Source: Youngiibacter fragilis 232.1
GTDB taxonomy: Bacteria; Bacillota; Clostridia; Clostridiales; Clostridiaceae
DNA: 37,683 nt
NCBI RefSeq assembly: GCF_000495435.3
Contig: NZ_AXUN02000014.1
Location: 1-37,683, forward strand
Direction: 5' to 3'
Shown: positions 1 to 6,831 of the stretch, piece after piece
How the letters are laid out: each line of letters begins with the position of its first letter
Position numbering within the stretch: position 1 is the stretch's first letter
Translations under genes and position numbers: made by a program
Notes under the pieces: generated by a model
Database searches by the model: none
What the model was told of the DNA's origin: nothing
The model's input: the letters and a program-made list of their open reading frames with translations, nothing else

Positions 1-28
1 GTTACTTTATCAATTAACCAGGTTGTTT

Positions 29-541
29 TCATTGGGATTTTTTAACAATACCCAATACACTTACCTTTTCGAGTGCCTTTGCCAGGTTTGCCCTTGAATC
101 AAGGCTGCCATCAATTATTATGCCTGCTCTCTCGTAGAAGGGCTTCCTTTCAGAATAAAGCTTTCTAAGTTTATCATGGCTGTTGGAAAGGGGCCTTGTC
201 TTGTCATGCTTCAGCCTCTTCCAGAGTACGTCTATGCTGGTCTTGATGTAGATCACATGTGAATCTTCAAGCATCCTGTCCATGTTCCCGCCAAAGATCG
301 GAAATCCTCCTCCGGTTGAGATTATCAGGTCATCCATTTTGAGAACCTCGTCAAGCGTCTCACGTTCCAGCTCCCTGAAAGTCTTTTCTCCCTCTTCGGT
401 TATGATCCGGCTTGGTGTCTTCCCGTATTTCTCTGTGATCAGCCTGTCCGTATCCACAGCCCTCATGCCTGTGGCTGCTGCCAGAAGCCTGCCTAGTGTC
501 GTCTTGCCGCTTCCGGGCATCCCCACAATGAATATCCTCAT
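29..541 (-). CDS. aroK: Shikimate kinase
   Basis: 170 aa, normal for the family. It phosphorylates shikimate with ATP in the cytosolic chorismate pathway to aromatic amino acids. Visible features: P-loop GMPGSGKTT at residues 7-15; substrate-binding D30 and D32; the FRELE motif at 55-59 with R56; the GGG turn at 77-79; R116-P117 in the lid; and R132 before KPFY. The ATG follows the stop of the upstream pilin-like gene directly (TGAATG), with AAGGAG seven bases upstream, so it is probably co-transcribed with the secretion-like operon. It is the last gene of that operon inside the window. No terminator is visible in the 28 bases left. Confidence 0.95.
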   Translation of the reverse strand: MRIFIVGMPGSGKTTLGRLLAAATGMRAVDTDRLITEKYGKTPSRIITEEGEKTFRELERETLDEVLKMDDLIISTGGGFPIFGGNMDRMLEDSHVIYIKTSIDVLWKRLKHDKTRPLSNSHDKLRKLYSERKPFYERAGIIIDGSLDSRANLAKALEKVSVLGIVKKSQ

Positions 542-925
542 TCATATGCTCCTTATCCTCAGTATGGGATACAAAGCCCATATGAGTTCAAGCTCTCTCT
601 TAAGGACATGTCTCGTGTCCGATATGTAGAGCATCATACGATTATTATATATCCCTTTCAGTGAAAGTGTACAGGTCCCGTATGACAAGGTTTTGCCCGA
701 TGAAAAGAAGCTCCTTGCCTCCAGTGGTCCTGGAAACCTTGCAGCAAGTTCAGCCTCAAGGCCAGGCAGGTCCTTCTCAAGCTCAGAGTACCTCAGGTCA
801 AGTGAATAGACCCCCTCCTCGATGAACGTGTGGCTCAGTATGAGCCTGGATGTCCTTGCGGTAAGGGATGCCATGAGCACAAGAAGCAGAAAAAGGTGCT
901 GGACAGAGCCTCTCCTAGTACTCAA
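542..925 (-). CDS. Minor pseudopilin-like protein, last of four in the com/T2SS-like operon
   Basis: 127 aa. I chose the TTG at 925 because AAAGGGGG lies seven bases upstream and the codon overlaps the end of the preceding gene by 11 bases; a longer frame reaches 958. The product has a short basic N-terminus (STRRG), one hydrophobic helix at about residues 7-22, and a small polar C-terminal domain, the plan of a minor pseudopilin or ComGF-type protein. The residue five after the candidate cleavage glycine is Leu, not the conserved Glu. Sequence identity to a named family is not recognisable by eye; the assignment rests on position and topology. Confidence 0.6.
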   Translation of the reverse strand: MSTRRGSVQHLFLLLVLMASLTARTSRLILSHTFIEEGVYSLDLRYSELEKDLPGLEAELAARFPGPLEARSFFSSGKTLSYGTCTLSLKGIYNNRMMLYISDTRHVLKRELELIWALYPILRIRSI

Positions 926-1370
926 CCTGGAACCCCCTTTCAAGCTCAAACCCATCAAATACCAGCCGTATCATGAGAATTCCGTTCTCCATCCTGAATG
1001 ATGAGGACTTCAGGCCAACGCAGATGTTCTGTACCGGAGTATCCACATATGTGGTGCTTCCGACTGCATACCTCAGCTTGTCAGCTGACTGGAACATCTT
1101 TATGTATCTCCCGTTCACCGAATCATCCTTGAGGATGTAAAGGACTCCTCCTGAAATCGCAAGGCTGTCGGTGTTCGAGTGCAGGTCCTCCTTGATCCTT
1201 TCAAAGGCCATATATGCATAATCCATCGTCTTAAGCTGGGCCCTCGCTTCGAGATATGTCCTGAGCACCCCCGTGAAGGCCCTTAGTGAGATCCCCAATA
1301 CCAGAGCCATTATGATTATGCAGCAGAGGATCTCCTGGAGGATGAACCCCTTCCTACTTGATGATTTCAT
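915..1370 (-). CDS. Type IV prepilin-like protein with class III signal
   Basis: 151 aa. The N-terminus KSSSRKG followed by FILQE is a clean prepilin-peptidase site: basic leader, cleavage glycine at residue 8, Phe at +1, Glu at +5, then about 18 hydrophobic residues. The rest is a soluble pseudopilin-like domain. The ATG at 1370 has AGGAGA seven bases upstream; the frame extends to 1394 but without a better ribosome site. It overlaps the preceding gene by 17 bases and the next by 11, so translation is coupled. It would be processed and assembled by the ATPase and GspF-like proteins encoded upstream. No prepilin peptidase gene is in the window. Confidence 0.72.
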   Translation of the reverse strand: MKSSSRKGFILQEILCCIIIMALVLGISLRAFTGVLRTYLEARAQLKTMDYAYMAFERIKEDLHSNTDSLAISGGVLYILKDDSVNGRYIKMFQSADKLRYAVGSTTYVDTPVQNICVGLKSSSFRMENGILMIRLVFDGFELERGFQVEY

Positions 1371-1740
1371 ATGAAATTCTCCTAGCCCCGTCAAGGTATC
1401 CCGTTATGGTTATTGTACCTCCCGATTTTGATATGCTTATGAAAGTATCCCCCTGCGGTTCATTATCAAGTGAATATGAGACAAGTGAGCCGTAGGCTTC
1501 CCCTTCAGGAACCTCCAGATTCCCCTCCTTGACCATAAGGTAATAGGCTTCCACCCTGTAGTCAAAAGCAAGCTGTTCCCTGTACCTAGTGAGCCTGAGC
1601 CTTTGGCCCATGCTCTCTGTGATGATGGCCTGTATCGCTATGAATACAAAGAGGACAGCCGTTGCGGCAAGTACAGATATGTATCCGTCCCTTACCTTAT
1701 GTCCATAGCCTGCGTCCCGAAGTTTATCATTATTTCGCAT
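1354..1740 (-). CDS. Minor pseudopilin-like protein lacking Glu5
   Basis: 128 aa. N-terminal leader ending RDG at residues 17-19, followed by YISVL and a hydrophobic stretch to about residue 38. The +5 residue is Leu rather than Glu, as in GspK- or ComGG-type minor pilins that cap the pseudopilus; this comparison is by architecture only. GGGAGG lies nine bases before the ATG. It overlaps its upstream neighbour by 49 bases and its downstream neighbour by 17, so four reading frames run in a tightly overlapping chain. Confidence 0.6.
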   Translation of the reverse strand: MRNNDKLRDAGYGHKVRDGYISVLAATAVLFVFIAIQAIITESMGQRLRLTRYREQLAFDYRVEAYYLMVKEGNLEVPEGEAYGSLVSYSLDNEPQGDTFISISKSGGTITITGYLDGARRISYEIIK

Positions 1741-2132
1741 TGCTTCACGCCTCCCAGGTGAAAATATACCCTCCCGTTGGCTGAAGGTACTCCAGCTATG
1801 TCATAATACCAGTTCGGACCAGCCCCTATTTCAAGAGTAGTCACACCTGTCATCGTAAGTTTTGAGCCGCTTGGCAGCTGTATCTTCTTCAAAAGCACAG
1901 TACCCTTGTATATCCTTATGGTTGCATCAGGAATGTATATCCTTCTGATTGACTTTGTCTCAGCTGATTTCCTTAACTCCCCGATCACAGTACCCATGAA
2001 CATGATCGCAGCATCCTCCTTATAGGATACCGAGCCTTCTGCGGCTGTCCTTTTCGGGGATGGGAGTAAGAGTGCCATTAGAACGATGGCTATTAGAAGC
2101 TCCATTAGGAGCCTTCCCTCATAACGCCTCAT
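1692..2132 (-). CDS. Prepilin-like protein, first pilin position after GspF
   Basis: 146 aa from ATG 2132. The leader MRRYEG is followed by RLLME, putting Glu at +5 of a prepilin-type site, then a hydrophobic helix (LLIAIVLMALLLP). Arg at +1 instead of Phe or Met is unusual. A competing start is the ATG at 2105, which begins right at the hydrophobic helix, lies 13 bases after the stop of the GspF-like gene and has GGGAAGG six bases upstream; that form would lack the leader and be a simple membrane-anchored protein. Position suggests the ComGC-like major pseudopilin, but the canonical ComGC N-terminus is not present. Confidence 0.58.
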   Translation of the reverse strand: MRRYEGRLLMELLIAIVLMALLLPSPKRTAAEGSVSYKEDAAIMFMGTVIGELRKSAETKSIRRIYIPDATIRIYKGTVLLKKIQLPSGSKLTMTGVTTLEIGAGPNWYYDIAGVPSANGRVYFHLGGVKQCEIMINFGTQAMDIR

Positions 2133-3096
2133 AGGCGTCAAGCATCGGAAGGAGTATCACCGAGGCTGAGGCAAATACCGCTAGCCCCATGATGATGACA
2201 GCCAACGGTTCCACCAGGGCAGTCTTCCTCTTCAGGTAATCCTCGAACCAGCTTCTTCTGTTTGCTACGTATGAACCAAGTGCGGCAGGCAGGTCTCCTG
2301 TCTGCTCAGCCATGTGGATGTAGCTCAGAAGAAGCCCGGAAAAACCTTCCTCCCTGAATGCAGCTTCAAGCCCCTCGCCGCTTATTAGCCTTTCCATAAG
2401 CCCCTGCCCCCGGAATACCCCGTCATCCAGGAGCTCTGCCGCCTTAAGCACATCCATCCCTCCGGATATCAGCTTGTTGAATTCCTTTATGAACATCATC
2501 TCATCATATTGTGCCTTCTTCCTGCCGAGCACAATTGCAAACATCTTTTCCCTGTCCATCAGGTACCGGAAGGCAACTGCCATTACCAAAAGGCATAAAG
2601 CTCCCGAAACCCTGGCAGGCACAACGGAAGTGAAGGCCATGACAGTTTCAAGGACAGTATTTCTTCCTGAGATACCGCTGATCATGTCATGTATCGGAGG
2701 TACCAGGTAATATGCAGCGCAGAAAAGGAATATGATGGTTGCTGAGATGAGGATTCCGGGGTATATGAGCACAGTCCTGATCTTCCCGCTTAGCTCCCTC
2801 TCCTCCTTAAGGTCTTCATACAGTCCTCTGAATGCTGCACCTATGGTCCCAGTCTCCTCAGAGAGCCTGATGATTGAGACCTCCCTCCTTGTGAACGCCC
2901 CACACCCTTCAAAGGAATCCGTAAGGCTCGCTCCACCCTGCAGCTGCCTTGCAAGCCGCATCTCAGTCTCATCCTGCGAGAGACTGAGAGACTCCACAAG
3001 ACCAAGGCCGTTTGAAAGGTAGATGGACTTCTCATAGAAGAATCTCTCCTTGTTGAATCGTCTTCGCCGCCTTATCCCTGAACTCCATCCTGACAT
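2119..3096 (-). CDS. Type II secretion/competence membrane protein, GspF/ComGB family
   Basis: 325 aa. Inner-membrane platform protein of type IV pilus-like machines. Two T2SSF repeats are visible: the first around residues 10-120 (FYEKSIYLSNGLGLVESL, then LSEETGTIGAAF), the second around 200-300 (FIKEFNKLISGGMDVLKA, then MAEQTGDLPAAL). Each is followed by hydrophobic segments, with a final membrane helix near the C-terminus. The ATG at 3096 has AAGGAGG eight bases upstream; the open frame continues to 3183 but without support. It overlaps the ATPase gene by 65 bases. Confidence 0.85.
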   Translation of the reverse strand: MSGWSSGIRRRRRFNKERFFYEKSIYLSNGLGLVESLSLSQDETEMRLARQLQGGASLTDSFEGCGAFTRREVSIIRLSEETGTIGAAFRGLYEDLKEERELSGKIRTVLIYPGILISATIIFLFCAAYYLVPPIHDMISGISGRNTVLETVMAFTSVVPARVSGALCLLVMAVAFRYLMDREKMFAIVLGRKKAQYDEMMFIKEFNKLISGGMDVLKAAELLDDGVFRGQGLMERLISGEGLEAAFREEGFSGLLLSYIHMAEQTGDLPAALGSYVANRRSWFEDYLKRKTALVEPLAVIIMGLAVFASASVILLPMLDAYEAL

Positions 3097-3910
3097 CAAG
3101 CTTCCTCCTTCCTTCCTGTGATAAAAGCCTCTGTGTGAGTACAAGCCCCACAGAACCCGATATGTGCTCTTCCCTGATCCCAAAATCCATAAGCCTGAGT
3201 ATCACATTACTGTATCCAGTTCCATGTATCGTCGAGATCACCCTGTGACCTGTAAGGGATGCCCTGACAAGAGCCCTGGCGGTCTCTTCGTTCCTTATCT
3301 CCCCTATGCAAATGAAATCTGGGTCCTGCCTGAGTGATGCGAATATCGCCCTCTCATATGTCAGTCCTGCAGCCTCGTTTATCTGGCACTGTACCACTCC
3401 CTCAATGGACCTTTCAACTGGATCCTCAATCGACAGCACCTTGTGGTTCATGTCCTTCAGTTCGTTCATGATTCCATACAGGGTAGTGCTCTTGCCCATG
3501 CCGGTTTCTCCTGCGATCATTGTTATTCCGCTGCCTTCAGTGAGGTGCCCAAGAAGCATCGAAACATCATCATCTTTCATCCCAAGTTGCCTTATGCCCA
3601 CATCCCGCCTGTCGAAAAGCCTCATGACGAGTGACTCTCCGTTTACTGACTTCATGGTGCTTACGCGTATGGTCATTCCGGACATCCTGAACACCCCATC
3701 CTGAGGCAGCCTCTTCTCTGATATGTTCATGCCTGAATTCGCCTTGACTCTCTGCAGATAAAGGTTGTGCCGGGCCATGTCGAGGCTGCAGTGCGACTCC
3801 AGCCTTTCACCCTGTCTGAAGAACACACCTGCTTTATCGGACCCAGGTATGAAGTGTATGTCGGATGCATTGATGCCTATCCCAGCCTTTACGATTTCTT
3901 CCAGTTCCAT
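3032..3910 (-). CDS. Short GspE/PilB/ComGA-type assembly ATPase
   Basis: 292 aa. It powers pseudopilus assembly from the cytoplasmic face. Motifs: Walker A GETGMGKST at 134-142, Asp box SIEDPVE at 160-166, Walker B FICIGEI at 199-205, His box GHRVISTIHG at 221-230. The N-terminal part (ASDIHFIPG) is the core N2 domain. The N1 domain of full GspE/PilB proteins is missing and no tetracysteine zinc motif is seen, so it is even shorter than typical ComGA (about 350 aa, from memory). It is first gene of a minus-strand operon running to aroK, divergent from rqcH. The ribosome site is weak (GGTGA). Confidence 0.88.
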   Translation of the reverse strand: MELEEIVKAGIGINASDIHFIPGSDKAGVFFRQGERLESHCSLDMARHNLYLQRVKANSGMNISEKRLPQDGVFRMSGMTIRVSTMKSVNGESLVMRLFDRRDVGIRQLGMKDDDVSMLLGHLTEGSGITMIAGETGMGKSTTLYGIMNELKDMNHKVLSIEDPVERSIEGVVQCQINEAAGLTYERAIFASLRQDPDFICIGEIRNEETARALVRASLTGHRVISTIHGTGYSNVILRLMDFGIREEHISGSVGLVLTQRLLSQEGRRKLDVRMEFRDKAAKTIQQGEILL

Positions 3911-3980
3911 ATAATCACCAGAATCATTATGCCTTCATCTGCAGTCCCTATACATGGAAAATCATACACTCCCCGTTTTG

Positions 3981-3989
3981 TGGTATAGT
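3981..3989 (+). promoter_or_regulatory. Extended -10 promoter for rqcH
   Basis: TGG followed by TATAGT gives an extended -10 element about 30 bases before the rqcH start; no good -35 is seen. The same TGG-TATnAT form recurs before three other transcription units in the window. Confidence 0.45.
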
Positions 3990-4019
3990 ATATTGAGAGA
4001 TACGACAAGGAGAATGATC

Positions 4020-5693
4020 ATGGCACTTGATGGCATATATTTCAGCAACATAGTAAAGGAAATAAGCACGGGACTTGAAGGCTCCAGGGTAGACAAGGTC
4101 AACCAGCCCGAAAGCGATGTCATAATACTGACGTTCAGGGGGAGAAGCGGCAACAGGAAGCTTCTCATAACCTCCAACAGCAGTTTTTCAAGGCTTCACT
4201 TCACAGAGATGCAGAGGCAGAATCCGCTTCAGGCACCCCTGTTCCTTATGGTGCTCAGGAAGCATCTTCAGGGCGCGTTCTTTGATGGCATAAGCCAGCT
4301 CGACGGTGACCGTCTTGTGAACCTCAGCTTCTCAGGTAAGGATGAGATGGGATTCGACCAGAAGTTCATACTATCCGTGGAGATGATGGGGAGGCATTCA
4401 AACATAATCCTCATCAGGGAAAGGGACATGAAGATAATCGAGTGCATCAAGCATGTAAGCGCCGACAGGAACACCTACAGGGTACTTCTGCCCGGAAAGT
4501 CCTACATGCCGCCTCCACCCAGCAACAAGCTGGACCCGCTTTCCTACACTGATGAGGAGCTTCTGCTGGCAGGTGACCCTGACAATATCGACACCGAATT
4601 CTTCTCAAGGATTTTCTCAGGTGTGTCCAAGAGGACATCAGGCCTGATCCATGAGCTGTATGACGGCACCGAGCCCCTTGTCTTCATAAGGAAAATCCTT
4701 GAGTCAACCGGAAGGGGAACCTCATTCTACATCATGAAGGAGAACGGTGAATACAAGGATGTGGTGTCCTATCCATTCAAGGGGGAACTTGTCCCCTATG
4801 ACAGCGCTTCCAAGGCACTTGAGGATTTCGTAAGCGAGAGGGACCAGAAGGACAGGATGCGCGGAAAAAGCGCAGACATGCAGAAGATGATCCATACCAA
4901 CATCGAGAGGGTCCTGAAGAAGATAAACATCCTGGATGAATCCATAAGGGAATCAATGGACAAGAACGAGGACAGGCTCAAGGGCGAGCTGCTCACCTCC
5001 AACATACACAGCCTGAAGGACGGAATGAGCGAGGCAAGGCTTTTGAACTATTACGACGGTACCGAGGCTGTCATCAGGCTTAACGAGCACAAGACCATCA
5101 GCCAGAACATCCAGCATTACTACCACAGGTACAACAAGAAGAAAAGGGCCGAGGAAATGGCAGCCTCGCAGAAGCTGCTGGCTGAGGAGGAGCTCAATTA
5201 CCTTAATTCAATAATGCTGAGCCTCCAGAACTCCGAAAACCAGCGCGAAGTTGATGACATAAGGCAGGAGCTGATGGTGGCAGGCTACCTGAGGTTCAGG
5301 AAGGTACCTGCCGGTAAGGAGAAGCCATCGAAGCCGTTCCATTTCAAATCAACCGAAGGGATAGACATCTATGTGGGCAAGAACAACACTCAGAATGACT
5401 ACCTCACCACGAAGTTTGCAGGAAAGAACGACACCTGGCTCCATACAAAGGATATTCCAGGCTCCCACGTCATTATAAAGGCTGAGAAGTTCTCCGATGA
5501 TACACTTCTCGAAGCAGCAAACCTTGCCGCATGGTACAGCAAGGCCGGTACATCCTCGAAGGTCCCTGTAGACTATACCAGGGTAAAGAACGTGAAGAAG
5601 CCAAATGGCGCTAAGCCCGGAATGGTCACATATTCCACCAACAAGACACTGTATGTGGATCCTGAGCCATCAAGGCTTGACAGGCTGGAGTAG
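4020..5693 (+). CDS. rqcH: Rqc2 homolog RqcH (NFACT protein, ribosome quality control)
   Basis: 557 aa from ATG 4020, chosen because AAGGAG lies seven bases upstream; the frame extends to 3954 without a ribosome site. RqcH binds stalled 50S-peptidyl-tRNA complexes and directs C-terminal alanine tailing (known for Bacillus). Domains: NFACT-N from residue 1 to about 200; a helical coiled-coil middle at about 270-430; the NFACT-R (DUF814) domain from about 440, with DIYVGKNNTQNDYLT and a WLHTKDIPGSHVII core. D97-R98, needed for tRNA recruitment in Bacillus RqcH, is present at exactly the same numbering. It was formerly often annotated as a fibronectin-binding protein. A strong terminator follows. 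Confidence 0.95.
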   Translation: MALDGIYFSNIVKEISTGLEGSRVDKVNQPESDVIILTFRGRSGNRKLLITSNSSFSRLHFTEMQRQNPLQAPLFLMVLRKHLQGAFFDGISQLDGDRLVNLSFSGKDEMGFDQKFILSVEMMGRHSNIILIRERDMKIIECIKHVSADRNTYRVLLPGKSYMPPPPSNKLDPLSYTDEELLLAGDPDNIDTEFFSRIFSGVSKRTSGLIHELYDGTEPLVFIRKILESTGRGTSFYIMKENGEYKDVVSYPFKGELVPYDSASKALEDFVSERDQKDRMRGKSADMQKMIHTNIERVLKKINILDESIRESMDKNEDRLKGELLTSNIHSLKDGMSEARLLNYYDGTEAVIRLNEHKTISQNIQHYYHRYNKKKRAEEMAASQKLLAEEELNYLNSIMLSLQNSENQREVDDIRQELMVAGYLRFRKVPAGKEKPSKPFHFKSTEGIDIYVGKNNTQNDYLTTKFAGKNDTWLHTKDIPGSHVIIKAEKFSDDTLLEAANLAAWYSKAGTSSKVPVDYTRVKNVKKPNGAKPGMVTYSTNKTLYVDPEPSRLDRLE

Positions 5694-5701
5694 GCAGTAG
5701 T

Positions 5702-5730
5702 CCCGATGAGCAACTCATCGGGGCTTTTTT
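5702..5730 (+). terminator. Rho-independent terminator after rqcH
   Basis: Nine-base stem CCCGATGAG/CTCATCGGG with a CAA loop, followed after two bases by six T. Confidence 0.9.
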
Positions 5731-5748
5731 CACGCTTTTTGTTAATCG

Positions 5749-5769
5749 AAAATTCGTTAAAATTTAATC
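5749..5769 (+). repeat. Left copy of a 20-bp near-identical direct repeat
   Basis: Begins AAAATTCGTT and ends TTAATC. It matches 6731-6750 in the same orientation with one base change and one missing base. Together the two copies bracket the paralogous gene pair. It overlaps an interrupted palindrome at 5742-5760 (TTAA and CGAA, then TTCG and TTAA). Confidence 0.6.
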
Positions 5770-5782
5770 ATATAAGGCATGT

Positions 5783-5811
5783 TTCTTCACACAGGTGTGG
5801 TAGCATATAAT
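5783..5811 (+). promoter_or_regulatory. Candidate promoter of the first paralog, with a palindrome in the spacer
   Basis: TATAAT at 5806-5811, about 20 bases before the ATG region of the next gene. The -35 (TTCTTC at 17-base spacing) is weak. The spacer holds a perfect inverted repeat CACAC-AG-GTGTG at 5788-5799, a plausible operator. Confidence 0.45.
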
Positions 5812-5830
5812 CGGTGTAGGGGGCGATACA

Positions 5831-6121
5831 ATGAAAGACAACTGGAAGCAGAAGAAACAGGCATCGACGCTTCCGACGCTTTTTTTAACATGCATTGCAG
5901 AAAAGGAAAATTGCACTGAGCTCAGGGAAAGATTGAAGAACGTCTGGATGTTCCCTGAAATAGGGGAAGAGCAGCTGATACATGAGAGATTTGAACCGCT
6001 AATGGATTTTGGTGAATCACGATACCATGAACTTATAAGGCTGCTTTATGAGTTGCATGTACACGTAAGGGACGACAGCCGCGTAGACTGGTACATCGAT
6101 AACCGGGAGTACATGATCTAG
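5831..6121 (+). CDS. Uncharacterised small protein, paralog A
   Basis: 96 aa, family not recognised. No signal peptide and no clear membrane helix, so probably cytosolic. Residues 30-91 align without gaps with residues 34-95 of the next gene, with 26 of 62 identical. The shared signature is V-W-x2-P, E-E, H-E-x-F, L-x-R-L, H-V-R-D-D and V-x-W-Y-x-D-N near the C-terminus. The N-terminal 29 residues diverge. AGGGGGC lies before the ATG. It has its own candidate promoter and is followed by a hairpin, so it seems a single-gene unit. The conserved Trp, His and Asp residues suggest a structured domain or binding site, but no function can be given. Confidence 0.8.
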   Translation: MKDNWKQKKQASTLPTLFLTCIAEKENCTELRERLKNVWMFPEIGEEQLIHERFEPLMDFGESRYHELIRLLYELHVHVRDDSRVDWYIDNREYMI

Positions 6122-6178
6122 CTTCTCCAGCGCGTACATATTTGTTGTTTTGTGCAGGTTTGATGCGGATTTTGGTAT

Positions 6179-6207
6179 TGGACCTTGCTTAAATCAGTCA
6201 AGGTCCA
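6179..6207 (+). terminator. Hairpin after paralog A
   Basis: Nine-base perfect stem TGGACCTTG/CAAGGTCCA with an 11-base loop. The following TATTTC is a poor T-tract, so it is a weak terminator or an mRNA-end structure. Confidence 0.5.
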
Positions 6208-6266
6208 TATTTCACCGCTGGTTTGTTAAATATTAACAATCCCTCCACATTTCCTGGTCTGATTTA

Positions 6267-6275
6267 TGGTATCAT
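6267..6275 (+). promoter_or_regulatory. Extended -10 promoter for paralog B
   Basis: TGG followed by TATCAT, about 26 bases before the ATG at 6301. A short inverted repeat GTTAA-ATA-TTAAC lies about 40 bases upstream, near 6225-6238. Confidence 0.4.
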
Positions 6276-6300
6276 CAAGCTGTCAAAGGAGGAATTCAAA

Positions 6301-6594
6301 ATGACAGCAGTAACCAGTCCGGGAAAGACCGGAAGAGGCGAAGGCTCTTCTATAATGCAGTGGCTCGAGAGGCACATGGCGTCAAGGAAAAGCGCAAATG
6401 AGTTAAGCAGAAGAGTACGCAAGGTTTGGGTCGTACCTAATGTCAACGAGGAACTTACCACACATGAACACTTCACTTCAGTGCTTGAATATGCTGAACC
6501 AAGGGACATGGACCTTGAAAGGCTTTTTAACGATATACCTCCTCATGTCAGGGATGATGGCAATGTCAGCTGGTACATGGACAATTACAAATGA
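6301..6594 (+). CDS. Uncharacterised small protein, paralog B
   Basis: 97 aa from ATG 6301, which has AAAGGAGG eight bases upstream; the open frame back to 6223 is unsupported. It is the second copy of the unrecognised family also found at 5831-6121. Residues 34-95 carry the same signature (V42-W43, P46, E50-E51, H55-E56-x-F58, HVRDD at 82-86, W91-Y92, D94-N95). Its N-terminus is different and low in complexity (TSPGKTGRGEGSS), then a short amphipathic stretch MQWLERHMASRK. The two copies have diverged to about 42 percent identity over the domain, so the duplication is not recent, yet both keep intact frames and strong ribosome sites, which suggests selection. Confidence 0.82.
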   Translation: MTAVTSPGKTGRGEGSSIMQWLERHMASRKSANELSRRVRKVWVVPNVNEELTTHEHFTSVLEYAEPRDMDLERLFNDIPPHVRDDGNVSWYMDNYK

Positions 6595-6608
6595 CTTTTC
6601 CTCCATAC

Positions 6609-6632
6609 TGGAAGGGCAGGGATGCCCTTCCA
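6609..6632 (+). terminator. Hairpin after paralog B
   Basis: Ten-base perfect stem TGGAAGGGCA/TGCCCTTCCA with a four-base loop, followed by TTTGTTT. Probably a terminator. Confidence 0.65.
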
Positions 6633-6730
6633 TTTGTTTGGGCTGGATCAATGCCAGGCCTGACACTATCGGTTTCCCTGTTATTTCACTTCCAGATAGG
6701 AGATTGCAGCCGATAAAGGCGTCATCTGTT

Positions 6731-6750
6731 AAAATTCGTTTAAATTAATC
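6731..6750 (+). repeat. Right copy of the 20-bp direct repeat
   Basis: Near-identical to 5749-5769 in the same orientation (shared core AAAATTCGTT, then AAATT and TTAATC). It lies between the hairpin ending paralog B and the start of the permease gene. Confidence 0.6.
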
Positions 6751-6831
6751 CGATTTTTCATATATGTTCGGGCCTAAGTTCGGAGAATAGTGTAGAATTG
6801 GCTTATGAGCTATGCTTCAGGAGGTTCACAG

